Of a DNA stretch of 39,952 nucleotides, positions 23,054-31,909 are shown piece after piece (the stretch's first letter is position 1; every line of letters begins with the position of its first letter). The stretch is taken from the NCBI GenBank assembly GCA_007118145.1, contig SKSD01000083.1, forward strand, positions 1-39,952, in the 5' to 3' direction. Source of the stretch: Halobacteriales archaeon (GTDB lineage: Archaea; Halobacteriota; Halobacteria; Halobacteriales; SKSH01). The notes under the pieces were generated by a model. The model did not search any database. It worked only from the letters and a program-made list of their open reading frames with translations, and had not been told where the DNA came from. The position numbers and the translations under genes are program-made.

Positions 23054-24825
23054 GTTCGACACAGCCGGATGCCGCGACCATCGAGGTGATCCGTAACTAC
23101 CTGACCTCGGCTGCAGCTGAGATGCAACGTACCCTCATCAGAACTGCATACAACACCATCATCTACGAGATCCTCGACTTCGGGATATCGGTCTACGATG
23201 CAGACCGGAACCTCATCGCGGACTCGCCAGGCCTGACGATGTTCCTCGGTGCCAACGACTACGGCATCGACAAGGCCGTCGAGTACGTCGGGGAGGAGAA
23301 TCTCAACCCCGGAGACGTCGTCTTGCTCAACTATCCCTACTGGAGTTCGACACACATCCTCGACGTGATGGTGTTCATGCCGGTATTCCACGATGACGAA
23401 CTCGTCGGATACACGACGAGCAGAGCCCACTGGCTCGATCTCGGTGCGAAAGACCCCGGTTACGTCCTCGACTCGACTGATGTCCACCAGGAGGGTGTCA
23501 TCTTCCCAGGGACGAAGGTGTACAAACAGGGCGAACCCGACCAGGAGATCATCGATCTCATCAAGTATAACTCCAGATTGCCCAACAAGGTCATCGGCGA
23601 CCTCAATGCGCAGATTGCCGCCCTCCGGACCGGTGCCGATCGCCTCGAGGAACTACATGGTAAGTATGGAAGCGAGACGGTCGATGCTAGTATCGATGCC
23701 ATCATCGGTCATGGTGAGCGAACAGCTCGGCGTGCCATCGAGGAGTTACCTGATGGACAGTGGTCGGCCACAGGCTACGCAGACAGTGTGACACCTGGCA
23801 AGGACGACAAGGTGAAGATCAAACCCGTCGTGACGATCGAGGGCGATGAGATGACGATCGATTTCTCCGAGTCGTCAGATCAGATCGATGCACCGCGGAA
23901 CATCCCCTTCGGGATGACGCAGACCATCTCGAAGCTATGTTTCAAGAGCATCACGACACCGGAGGAGGATTCGAACGAGGGACAGTACCGCCCGCTGCAC
24001 GTCACCGCCCCCGAGGGTAACCTGTTCAACGCACAGTATCCTGCCCCGACATTCACACTTTGGCCTGCCATCATCGCTGTCGACATCATCTACGAGGCAC
24101 TCGCCAAGGCCGTCCCGGAGAAGGTCGCCGCCTGTTCCGGTGGTGACCTCTGTGACATCATGCTCTACGGGCAGAACCCAGAAACAGGTCGTCAGTTCGT
24201 CGAGGCGAACAACGAGGGAGTCGGCTGGGGTGCGACTGAACAACGCGATGGCCCGAACGCGTTGATGCATATCACCGAAACGATGGTACGTAACATCCCC
24301 ATCGAGGTGTTCGAGAACAAGGCACCGATCATGTTCGACTCACTGCGCCTCAGGGAGGACTCCGGTGGGCCGGGTAAGCTTCGCGGTGGGCTCGGTATCG
24401 AACGTAACTACCGCTTTACACACCCGTGCGGTGCACTCTCGATCATCCAAAAGACCGAGACCGAGGGGTGGGGGATGGAAGGAGGACAGGCAGGCGCCAA
24501 GAACGTGGTCGTCCTCGACCTCGATGACGACTGGGAGGAGCGACTTGAGGTGTATGTCGATCTCGACGACCTGTACGACGCACAAGATGCGGATGTCAAG
24601 TACGCGGGGATGTTCCGAGGGACGTTCCACCCGGATGAGGTCATCTCGAACCGATCTGGCGGTGGTGGTGGATATGGCGATCCATTCGAGCGCGATCCAG
24701 CGCTCGTCCTCGAGGATGTGATCGAGGGATACGTCACACGTGACGGTGCTCGCAGGGATTACGGTGTGGTCATCACAGATAGTCTCGAGATCGACCACGA
24801 GGCGACACAGCAACGCCGGGGCTGA
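23050..24825 (+). CDS. hyuB: Hydantoinase/oxoprolinase subunit B, paralogue 1
   Basis: A 591-residue hydantoinase_B family protein: TIEVIRNYLTSAAAEMQRTLIRTAYNTIIYEILDFG, NPGDVVLLNYPYWSSTH, HWLDLGAKDPGY, FVEANNEGVGWGA, and the terminal SNRSGGGGGYGDP. It is translationally coupled to hyuA and is its natural partner in the ATP-dependent amidohydrolase. A central patch (23461-23618) is almost identical in DNA to hyuB3. The gene is followed after 2 bp by the M24 peptidase. Confidence 0.9.
   Translation: MSSTQPDAATIEVIRNYLTSAAAEMQRTLIRTAYNTIIYEILDFGISVYDADRNLIADSPGLTMFLGANDYGIDKAVEYVGEENLNPGDVVLLNYPYWSSTHILDVMVFMPVFHDDELVGYTTSRAHWLDLGAKDPGYVLDSTDVHQEGVIFPGTKVYKQGEPDQEIIDLIKYNSRLPNKVIGDLNAQIAALRTGADRLEELHGKYGSETVDASIDAIIGHGERTARRAIEELPDGQWSATGYADSVTPGKDDKVKIKPVVTIEGDEMTIDFSESSDQIDAPRNIPFGMTQTISKLCFKSITTPEEDSNEGQYRPLHVTAPEGNLFNAQYPAPTFTLWPAIIAVDIIYEALAKAVPEKVAACSGGDLCDIMLYGQNPETGRQFVEANNEGVGWGATEQRDGPNALMHITETMVRNIPIEVFENKAPIMFDSLRLREDSGGPGKLRGGLGIERNYRFTHPCGALSIIQKTETEGWGMEGGQAGAKNVVVLDLDDDWEERLEVYVDLDDLYDAQDADVKYAGMFRGTFHPDEVISNRSGGGGGYGDPFERDPALVLEDVIEGYVTRDGARRDYGVVITDSLEIDHEATQQRRG
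23461..23618 (+). repeat. Near-identical tract shared by hyuB1 and hyuB3 (copy 1)
   Basis: 158 bp match 28628-28785 with only three mismatches by my alignment (at 23478, 23508 and 23607). The middle 98 bp (23509-23606) are identical, silent positions included, while flanking parts of the two genes differ freely. hyuB2 matches far less here. This is the pattern of gene conversion between paralogues. Confidence 0.85.
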
Positions 24826-24827
24826 AC

Positions 24828-25946
24828 ATGGACCAGGAGATCTTCCACGGTCGTCTCGTGAGTGCCCAAGGGCTCACCACGGCCAGAGACGTGGCTGGGT
24901 TGATCCTCTTTCCGAGCCCGAACCTCTACTACCTGAGTGGGTTCGAGGAGGAGCCTGCCGAGCGACACCTGCTGTTCATCGTCACCCCGACTGGTCATGC
25001 GATGGTGGCCCCGGCGATGTACGAAGAGCAGATCATCGAGGAGACCTACCTCGACCAGGTGTACGCTTGGGATGACGGGGATGACCCTATGGAGATTGTC
25101 GAGGTGGCGTTCGACGACGTGGGGCTTTCGGGGACGGATGGAACCGTGCTCATCGATGATACCATGTTCGCACGGTTCACACTGGACCTCCGTGAGGCAC
25201 TTCCAGCCGCATCGTTCCGTCTCGTCAGCGAGTTACTCGGTGAGCTACGCATCACAAAGGATGATTCCGAGATCGACGCGCTTCGAGAGGCAGCACGACT
25301 CTCCGATGAGGTTTGTGCCGAGATTCGAGCGCTGGGGAGTGATGCCGTTGGTATGACCGAACGTGAGGTGGTTGCCCTGATGCGATCTCGGTTCGATGAG
25401 CTCGGCGGACATGGCTTCTCGTTCGATCCCATCGTCGGTTCCGGACCGAACGGTGCCAAACCACACTATCGACACGGTGATCGAACCATCCGTGCAGGAG
25501 AACCGGTAGTCTTGGACTTCGGGACGGTCGTTGATGGTTACCCAGGTGATCAGACGCGGACGGTCGTGTTCGAAGGTGAGCCACCGGCTGAGTTCGCCCA
25601 GATTCACGAAATCGTTCGAGCTGCGTTTGATGCAGCTATCGAGACGGTGGAACCGGGTATTGAAGCACAGGAGGTAGACCGCGCCGCGAGAGCGGTCATC
25701 GAGGAGGCAGGCTACGGTGAACAGTTCCTGCATCGAACCGGACACGGCCTCGGCCTGGAGGTGCACGAGGAACCGTATATCGTTGAGGGAAACGATAGAC
25801 TGCTGGAGCCGGGAATGGTCCATAGCGTCGAACCAGGTATCTACCTCGACGGTCACTTCGGGGCTCGTGTCGAAGATATCGTGGTCGTCACCGAGGATGG
25901 CTGTGAGCAGTTGAATCAGAGCCCGCGTACCTGGCAACCGTTGTGA
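24828..25946 (+). CDS. M24 family metallopeptidase (Xaa-Pro peptidase type)
   Basis: A 372-residue protein with a creatinase-like N-terminal domain (about 1-145) and a pita-bread C-terminal domain. All five metal ligands of active M24 peptidases are present: D230 (VVLDFGT), D241 (PGDQTRT), H306 (HRTGHGLGLEVHE), E335 (VEPGIYL) and E349 (RVEDIV). It should be a prolidase or aminopeptidase P-type dimetal enzyme and not the metal-free creatinase. It lies inside the hyu operon between the first two hyuB genes, so it may act on linear peptides or carbamoyl products taken up or formed by the pathway. Confidence 0.88.
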   Translation: MDQEIFHGRLVSAQGLTTARDVAGLILFPSPNLYYLSGFEEEPAERHLLFIVTPTGHAMVAPAMYEEQIIEETYLDQVYAWDDGDDPMEIVEVAFDDVGLSGTDGTVLIDDTMFARFTLDLREALPAASFRLVSELLGELRITKDDSEIDALREAARLSDEVCAEIRALGSDAVGMTEREVVALMRSRFDELGGHGFSFDPIVGSGPNGAKPHYRHGDRTIRAGEPVVLDFGTVVDGYPGDQTRTVVFEGEPPAEFAQIHEIVRAAFDAAIETVEPGIEAQEVDRAARAVIEEAGYGEQFLHRTGHGLGLEVHEEPYIVEGNDRLLEPGMVHSVEPGIYLDGHFGARVEDIVVVTEDGCEQLNQSPRTWQPL

Positions 25947-26001
25947 CCATCTCTCAGTCGCGGTCGCGTCGATGGGCACTCCATTGTGACCGGGGGAATC
26001 G

Positions 26002-27774
26002 ATGAGCACACCAGACGCCGCCACGACAGAGGTCGTGAGAAACTATCTTACCTCGGCGGCAACAGAGATGCAACGGACCCTGACACGGACTGCGTATAAT
26101 ACGGTCGTCTACGAGATATTCGATTTCGGGCTATCGATGTACGACCGCGATGTCCGCCTGATCGCCGATGCCCCCGGATTGTCGCTCTTCCTCGGTGCGA
26201 ACGATTACAGCGTTGACAAGGGGGTGGAATATGTCGGTGAGGAGAACCTCGATCCCGGGGATATCATCCTTCTGAATTACCCGTACTGGAACTCCTCACA
26301 TATCCTCGATGTCTGTCTCTTTGCACCGGTACATCTCGATGGCGAACTCATCGGCTATACGGCGAGCCGTGCCCACTGGCTCGACCTCGGTGCGAAAGAC
26401 CCCGGTTACGTCCTCGACTCGACAGATATGCACCAAGAGGGTCTGGTGTTCCCTGGAACGAAGGTGTATAGACAGGGCGAGGCTAACGAGGAGATACTCG
26501 ACCTGATACGCTTCAATTCTCGCATCCCTGATAAGGTCATCGGCGACCTCAATGCGCAGATCGCCGCCTTACGTACCGGCGGCAAGCGGTTGCGTGAATT
26601 ACACGAGAAGTACGGGAGTACGATGGTCGATGCGTGTATCGATACCATCGTCGATCACGGTGAGGCAGCTGCACGTGCTGGCATCGAGGACCTCCAAGAC
26701 GGGGTGTGGTCGGCGACCGATTATGTCGATAACGATGGGGTGAGTGACGAACTGGTCCCGATCGGTGTCGAGGTGACGATCGATGGTGATCGCATCCGGT
26801 TCGATTTCACCGACTCAGCCGACGAGACCGCAGGTCCAATCAACGTACCGATCGGTCGGACACAGGCAATGTGTAAGTTCGTCCTCAAGGCGTTGACGAT
26901 CCCTGGTGAGACGACCAATGCAGGTCACTACCGACCGATCGAACTCGTGGTTCCCGAGGGTAACCTGTTCAACGCTCGATATCCGTCATCGACGTACACG
27001 CTCTGGTCATCGATCCTCGGTGTTGACGTCATCTTCAAGGCGCTTGCCAAGGGTATGCCTAATCTGATCCCGGCGAGTACGGGTGGTGATATCTGTTCGA
27101 TCATGCTCCACGAGACCGACCCATCATCGGGTCGACGCTTCGTCGAGGCGAACAACGAGGGGGTCGGCTGGGGTGCGACAGATACACATGACGGTCCGAA
27201 CGCGCAGATGCATTACGTTCAGACAATGGTCCGAAACATACCCGTAGAGGTGTTCGAAACGAAGGCACCGGTCAGATTCGACCGACTCGAACTCAGGAAA
27301 GACTCAGGTGGTGCAGGTAGGTACCGTGGTGGTCTCGGTATCAGGCGTGATTACCGCCTCACCCGGCCGACAAACGTACTGTCGATCATCAAGAAGACGC
27401 GCACCGAGGGGTGGGGTATCGACGGTGGTGAGCCAGGCGCGAGGAACGTCGTCGTCCTCAGCCTTACGACATCGGCTGACGACAGGATTCAGATTTTCGT
27501 CGATAACGATACTGAGGCAATGGCTGGCGATGAGCGTTGGGTCGGTATGATGCGTGGACGTTTCCAAGCTGGTGAGGTCGTCTCGAACAGATCGGGTGGG
27601 GGTGGAGGATACGGCGATCCGCTCGCCCGCGATCCCGAGTCGGTGAGAGAGGATGTCATCGACGGGTACGTATCGCGAGCCAGAGCCGTCGGTGACTATG
27701 GTGTAGCCGTAAATCCTGACGGTGAAATCAACTGGGTGCACACCCGTAGCCTCAGAGGTGACTCAGAATCATGA
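26002..27774 (+). CDS. Hydantoinase/oxoprolinase subunit B, paralogue 2
   Basis: A 590-residue HyuB-family protein with the same order of motifs as paralogue 1 (TTEVVRNYLTSAATEMQRTLTRTAYNTVVYE, HWLDLGAKDPGY, VEANNEGVGWGA, SNRSGGGGGYGDP). Central and C-terminal loops differ, as would a changed substrate pocket. It has no HyuA of its own nearby; it either shares HyuA with the other HyuBs or replaces HyuB1 under other conditions. It follows the M24 gene after 55 bp. Two short exact matches to hyuB1 (38 bp at 26386-26423 and 29 bp) hint at older exchange. Confidence 0.88.
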   Translation: MSTPDAATTEVVRNYLTSAATEMQRTLTRTAYNTVVYEIFDFGLSMYDRDVRLIADAPGLSLFLGANDYSVDKGVEYVGEENLDPGDIILLNYPYWNSSHILDVCLFAPVHLDGELIGYTASRAHWLDLGAKDPGYVLDSTDMHQEGLVFPGTKVYRQGEANEEILDLIRFNSRIPDKVIGDLNAQIAALRTGGKRLRELHEKYGSTMVDACIDTIVDHGEAAARAGIEDLQDGVWSATDYVDNDGVSDELVPIGVEVTIDGDRIRFDFTDSADETAGPINVPIGRTQAMCKFVLKALTIPGETTNAGHYRPIELVVPEGNLFNARYPSSTYTLWSSILGVDVIFKALAKGMPNLIPASTGGDICSIMLHETDPSSGRRFVEANNEGVGWGATDTHDGPNAQMHYVQTMVRNIPVEVFETKAPVRFDRLELRKDSGGAGRYRGGLGIRRDYRLTRPTNVLSIIKKTRTEGWGIDGGEPGARNVVVLSLTTSADDRIQIFVDNDTEAMAGDERWVGMMRGRFQAGEVVSNRSGGGGGYGDPLARDPESVREDVIDGYVSRARAVGDYGVAVNPDGEINWVHTRSLRGDSES

Positions 27775-27841
27775 ATCCCGATCACCGGCAAATGACTCAC
27801 CTGACGACAGCACTAATTGATAGCCACCACAGGGGACTCTC

Positions 27842-28171
27842 ATGGACCCGGTGACAATCCACGACCTTGTTGATCTCTGGCCGGACAGCCACGGTGAACC
27901 GTACACACTCATCGAGCAAGACGACCCGACCGGACAGGTGGGCTCGTACGTGATCGAACCCGGCGAGCGTGTCCCACCCTCAGGGACGACCAGTCATGAA
28001 GGTGCTGAGATCTCGGTTATCCTTGAGGGAGAATTGAAGCTCGTCACCGATGAAGAGTATCGCCTTGGAGCAGGGTCTGTCGTCATCCTCCAACCCGGGG
28101 TGGAGCATTGGTCTGAGAACGTCGGTGACGAACCTGCCAGATTGATCTACACCATCCTCGGTGAGATCTGA
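27842..28171 (+). CDS. Small cupin-domain protein
   Basis: A 109-residue single-domain cupin. Motif 1 is reduced to SHEGAEISVILEGEL (His and Glu kept), and motif 2 is complete: GAGSVVILQPGVEHWSENVG with P-x-V-x-H and Asn. Such proteins bind a metal and act as isomerases, dioxygenases or small-molecule sensors. It is placed between hyuB2 and hyuB3, 67 bp after the former; an AT-rich stretch before it could be a weak internal promoter. Confidence 0.85.
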   Translation: MDPVTIHDLVDLWPDSHGEPYTLIEQDDPTGQVGSYVIEPGERVPPSGTTSHEGAEISVILEGELKLVTDEEYRLGAGSVVILQPGVEHWSENVGDEPARLIYTILGEI

Positions 28172-28204
28172 GACAGATGTATCGTGTGCCAGGGTGGGTG
28201 ACCG

Positions 28205-29968
28205 ATGGCCGTACGTGACGTATCAGATGAGATAGATCCCACGACGGTCTCTGTCATACAGCACTACCTCACCGCCGCTGCGAGGGAGATGCACAGGACG
28301 CTGGTACGCACCGCCTACAACTCCATCATCTACGAGATCCTCGACTTTGGTATCTCCATCTACGATGCTGAGTGTCGCCTCATCAGCGATTCACCTGGGC
28401 TCGCCATCTTCCTCGGGGCGAATGATACAGGGATTCGAAATGGGGTGGAGCAGATCGGTATCGATGCGTTCGAACCAGGTGATATCGCCCTATTGAACTA
28501 TCCCTACTGGAGTCATGCACACACGTTGGATGTCCTCGTCTTCGCCCCGATTTTCCACGGGGACTCGCTTCGGGGCTTTACGGCGTGTCGTGCGCACTGG
28601 CTCGACCTCGGTGCGAAGGATCCCGGGTACGTCCTCGACTCGACCGATGTCCACCAGGAGGGTGTCATCTTCCCGGGGACGAAGGTGTACAAACAGGGCG
28701 AACCCGACCAGGAGATCATCGATCTCATCAAGTATAACTCCAGATTGCCCAACAAGGTCATCGGCGACCTCAACGCGCAGATTGCAGCGTTGCGCACAGG
28801 GAATCAACGGGTGATAGAACTGTACGAACGGTATGGTCAGTCAACGGTCGATCATGCTATCGACGCCATCCTGGCACACGGCGAGGCACAGGCCGAAGAG
28901 GCAGTCCGTGCACTCCCCGATGGGACATGGTCTGCAACGGGTGAAGCAGACCCGGTCGCCGGGGTCGATCAACCAATCACGATCGACGTGACCGTCACGA
29001 TCGATGGGTCGAGCTTCGATGTCGACTTCTCCGAATCGGCAGATCAACTCGAGCTCCCATACAACGACCCCGGAGCATCGAGTGTGGCGAAGCTCTGTTT
29101 CAAGACCGTCACGACACCAGATGAGACGACAAATGCTGGGCACTATGCACCGCTTAGCGTGACCACCCGCGAGGGGAGTATCTTTGAACCGACCTATCCG
29201 GCACCGACATTCGTTGGATGGACGGGGATCCTCGCCGTCGATGTCGTGTATCAAGCGCTGGCCGATGCCATGCCCGAACTCGTCTCGGCGAGTTCGGGGG
29301 GTGACCTGTGTAGCATCATGTTCTTCGGACATGACGACACGACCGACCGCGGATTCGTCGAGGCGAACAACGACGGCGTAGGGTGGGGTGCGACACACGA
29401 CCACGATGGCCAGAATGCGTTGATGCATATCACGGAGACCATGGTGCGTAACATCCCCATCGAGGTGTTCGAGCATCGAGCGCCAGTCCGCATCGAGCGT
29501 TTGGCACTTCGAGAGGATTCAGGTGGACACGGTCGATACCGAGGTGGACTGGGTATCCGTCGCGACTATCGCGTCACTGACGAGATCGGCGCACTCTCGA
29601 TCGTGCAAAAGACCCGTTCAGCTGGCTGGGGGATTGACGGTGGTCAACCCGGGGTTAAAAACGTCGTCGTCCTTGATGTTGCCGATGATGGACCGATACA
29701 GGTACTCGTCGATAACGCAGATCTCTACGGCAAAGAAGGCCACGTTGGTATGATGCGTGGTGCGTTTCAGTCGGGAGATCTCATCTCAAACCGTTCAGGT
29801 GGGGGTGGAGGTGTTGGTGAACCATTCAACAGGGATGCCAAGGCAGTCCTTCAGGATGTGATCGATGGGTACGTCTCACGTGATGGTGCACGTGAAGCAT
29901 ACGGTGTGATAATCACACCGGATTACGAAATCGACTGGGGTGGTACGCGGCGGCAACGGGATGTTTAA
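28205..29968 (+). CDS. Hydantoinase/oxoprolinase subunit B, paralogue 3
   Basis: A 587-residue HyuB-family protein (TTVSVIQHYLTAAAREMHRTLVRTAYNSIIYEILDFG, HWLDLGAKDPGY, FVEANNDGVGWGA, SNRSGGGGGVGEP). It contains the second copy of the conversion tract (28628-28785). It closes the hyu operon. Its TAA stop and that of the convergent binding-protein gene share the palindrome TTAA at 29965-29968. Confidence 0.88.
   Translation: MAVRDVSDEIDPTTVSVIQHYLTAAAREMHRTLVRTAYNSIIYEILDFGISIYDAECRLISDSPGLAIFLGANDTGIRNGVEQIGIDAFEPGDIALLNYPYWSHAHTLDVLVFAPIFHGDSLRGFTACRAHWLDLGAKDPGYVLDSTDVHQEGVIFPGTKVYKQGEPDQEIIDLIKYNSRLPNKVIGDLNAQIAALRTGNQRVIELYERYGQSTVDHAIDAILAHGEAQAEEAVRALPDGTWSATGEADPVAGVDQPITIDVTVTIDGSSFDVDFSESADQLELPYNDPGASSVAKLCFKTVTTPDETTNAGHYAPLSVTTREGSIFEPTYPAPTFVGWTGILAVDVVYQALADAMPELVSASSGGDLCSIMFFGHDDTTDRGFVEANNDGVGWGATHDHDGQNALMHITETMVRNIPIEVFEHRAPVRIERLALREDSGGHGRYRGGLGIRRDYRVTDEIGALSIVQKTRSAGWGIDGGQPGVKNVVVLDVADDGPIQVLVDNADLYGKEGHVGMMRGAFQSGDLISNRSGGGGGVGEPFNRDAKAVLQDVIDGYVSRDGAREAYGVIITPDYEIDWGGTRRQRDV
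28628..28785 (+). repeat. Near-identical tract shared by hyuB1 and hyuB3 (copy 2)
   Basis: Partner of 23461-23618; see there. It is in the same orientation, 5167 bp apart, so recombination between the copies could delete hyuB1's 3' part, the M24 gene, hyuB2 and the cupin. Confidence 0.85.
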
Positions 29969-31587
29969 CCGCTGAACTCGATGTTCTGGAACTGGTGAGT
30001 GTACCCCATGATACCGTTGTCCTGAAATCCAGAGACTGCAGTACTGATGCTGTATCGGGTCATATCGTTAGCGACGAAGATGGCGGGTGCATCGGCCGAG
30101 ATGATCTGTTGCAACTCGGTATAGATCTGTTCTCGCTGCGCATCGTCGATCGTCCGGCGACCGTCGACAAGCAATTGGTCGACGTGCTCGTTGTCGTACT
30201 TACCACCGTTGAGGAAGGTGTTGATCTGACTGCTGTGGTAGTGCGACCACATGTACGCATCCGGATCGGCATACTCGATGAGCCCCCAGAGTGGGAACGA
30301 GTCTGGTGCGGTCTCGAGACTCGTCGAGTTCTCGACCATCGCCGTCCAGGTCATCTCCTCTAGGTTGACCGTGATACCGACATCACCGAGCTCGTCCTGC
30401 ATCATCAACCCCATGTCGGAGTTTGCCTCGATGGCTGGTTGGTATGCGTAATTGAACTCGATATCCTCTAAGTCGTACTCTGACTGTTCCAGTTCAGCCT
30501 CTGCTGCCTCGAGATCTTGCTCATAGACGGTTACGCCGTCTGTCGTGTGATACTCCATCCCCTCCGGAAGTGGTGAGAGGAACGGGTCGTCGGTTCCGAG
30601 GATGTCCATCGCAGTCTCATAATTGAACGCATACGAGATGGCGCGACGGACGTGGACATCGTCGAGCGGTGGCCGTTGGGAATGCAGGAAGACGTAGTAC
30701 GTGTTGAACGTGGCCGTCTCGAGTGTCTCGACGATATCAGATTCATCGAGATCTTCATAAAGCGTCACAGGCAGCCAGCGATCGGTGAGATGGGCATCTC
30801 CAGCTTCCATCAAGCCCACTGTGGTCGAGACCTCACGTCCGATCTCGATGTCCACCTGCTCGAAGGTATCCCCTGCGAACTCACCCCACCAGTCGTCATG
30901 TCGACCGAGTTCGATCGTCTGGCCACGATCGTATTCGTTGAGTCTGTACGGTCCACTCCCGGCATCGTTATCCTCAAGCCAACCACCGCCCAGATCGCCA
31001 TCCTCCTCATGTTCGAGTACCTGATCTTTGTTCACGATGAACAGCCAAGGGAGAGTCGCCTCGAATGGAGCGTAGGTGTGATTCAACTCGATCTCAACCT
31101 GGTAATCACCTAGGGCCGTTGCGGCATCAGGTTCCATAGTGCCATCCCACATCCAGGACGGTCCTGCTCGAATCTCCATCATCCGCTCGACGGAGAAGAC
31201 CACGTCCTCGGCGGTCAGCTCATCACCGTTGTGGAAGACTACGTCGTCACGAAGATCGAAGGTGAATATCTCACCACCCTCATCGATCTCCCAATCGGTG
31301 GCGATAGCAGGCACCACTTCGGGTGGGAAGTCTGCACTGTACCGGGCCAGTGAGTCGTATACGTTCGTTGCGATGATCCCCTCTAGTTCGTCCAGCGATC
31401 GAGCGGGATCGATCGATGCAGGAGATTGTGATGTTGCGTACACGAAACTGTCAGGTTTTTGATCTGGTGTCGGTGTACCGTCGGTATCATCGTCACCAAG
31501 ACATCCAGCGAAGATGCCCCCCATGCCAAGCGCCCCACCGTATTTGATCACGTCACGGCGTGCAAGCCGTTCCCGTTTTCGGGACAT
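29965..31587 (-). CDS. ABC transporter substrate-binding protein (dipeptide/oligopeptide type)
   Basis: 540 residues from ATG 31587 (MSRKRERLARRDVIKYGGALG); a start at 31602 would add five residues. A Tat signal (RRDVIKYGG) ends in a lipobox FAGC, followed by an Asp/Thr linker, so it is lipid-anchored outside the cell. The body is SBP_bac_5 (DppA/OppA): SPASIDPARSLDELEGI, DLRDDVVFHNGDELTAEDVVFSVERMM, GSGPYRLNEYDRGQ, VRRAISYAFNYETAM. It feeds the permease operon, which starts on the other strand 322 bp away. It likely supplies the substrate of the hyu pathway. Confidence 0.9.
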   Translation of the reverse strand: MSRKRERLARRDVIKYGGALGMGGIFAGCLGDDDTDGTPTPDQKPDSFVYATSQSPASIDPARSLDELEGIIATNVYDSLARYSADFPPEVVPAIATDWEIDEGGEIFTFDLRDDVVFHNGDELTAEDVVFSVERMMEIRAGPSWMWDGTMEPDAATALGDYQVEIELNHTYAPFEATLPWLFIVNKDQVLEHEEDGDLGGGWLEDNDAGSGPYRLNEYDRGQTIELGRHDDWWGEFAGDTFEQVDIEIGREVSTTVGLMEAGDAHLTDRWLPVTLYEDLDESDIVETLETATFNTYYVFLHSQRPPLDDVHVRRAISYAFNYETAMDILGTDDPFLSPLPEGMEYHTTDGVTVYEQDLEAAEAELEQSEYDLEDIEFNYAYQPAIEANSDMGLMMQDELGDVGITVNLEEMTWTAMVENSTSLETAPDSFPLWGLIEYADPDAYMWSHYHSSQINTFLNGGKYDNEHVDQLLVDGRRTIDDAQREQIYTELQQIISADAPAIFVANDMTRYSISTAVSGFQDNGIMGYTHQFQNIEFSG

Positions 31588-31909
31588 GCTATCAAGTACC
31601 ATAAGCGAGGACTTAGTTTTTTACCTTCGTATCTACGTTCAAATTTATCAGCCAAAGACAATAATGAATTAGTATGATTAATTAGGGAGGTCGAACCCCT
31701 TTTCCCTACACGGTGGCCTTATTCATTCATGTTTGTTTATTGGAATAAAAGCCGATAGTTTTACCTCATGGTATGGTAATCCTTAGAGTGAATTAGGTGT
31801 GGTTTCACACGGCATGCTGACGGAGGTGTTCCCTCCATTGAATCCAGCCCGAACGAGGAACACATTGCGTAGACACAGATCGACATAGTCGATTGTATCA
31901 GTACTCCCA
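31588..31909. other. AT-rich divergent promoter region between the binding protein and the Dpp operon
   Basis: No gene. The right-hand limit is the dppB start and the left-hand limit the binding protein start. The first 190 bp are strongly AT-rich (for example around 31640-31690) compared with the flanking genes and include TATA-like stretches for the minus strand (GATAAATT near 31645). Promoters for both genes must lie here. Confidence 0.6.
31797..31810. promoter_or_regulatory. Inverted repeat GTGTG-GTTT-CACAC
   Basis: A 14-bp inverted repeat with 5-bp perfect arms, about 100 bp before dppB. It is a candidate operator for the ABC operon. Its sequence differs from the repeat upstream of hyuA, so one shared regulator is not evident. 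Confidence 0.3.

Noticed and set aside
24828-25946. Creatinase (creatine amidinohydrolase) as the M24 product in a creatinine pathway
   Set aside because: All five metal ligands of the peptidase type (D230, D241, H306, E335, E349) are present; creatinase lacks them.
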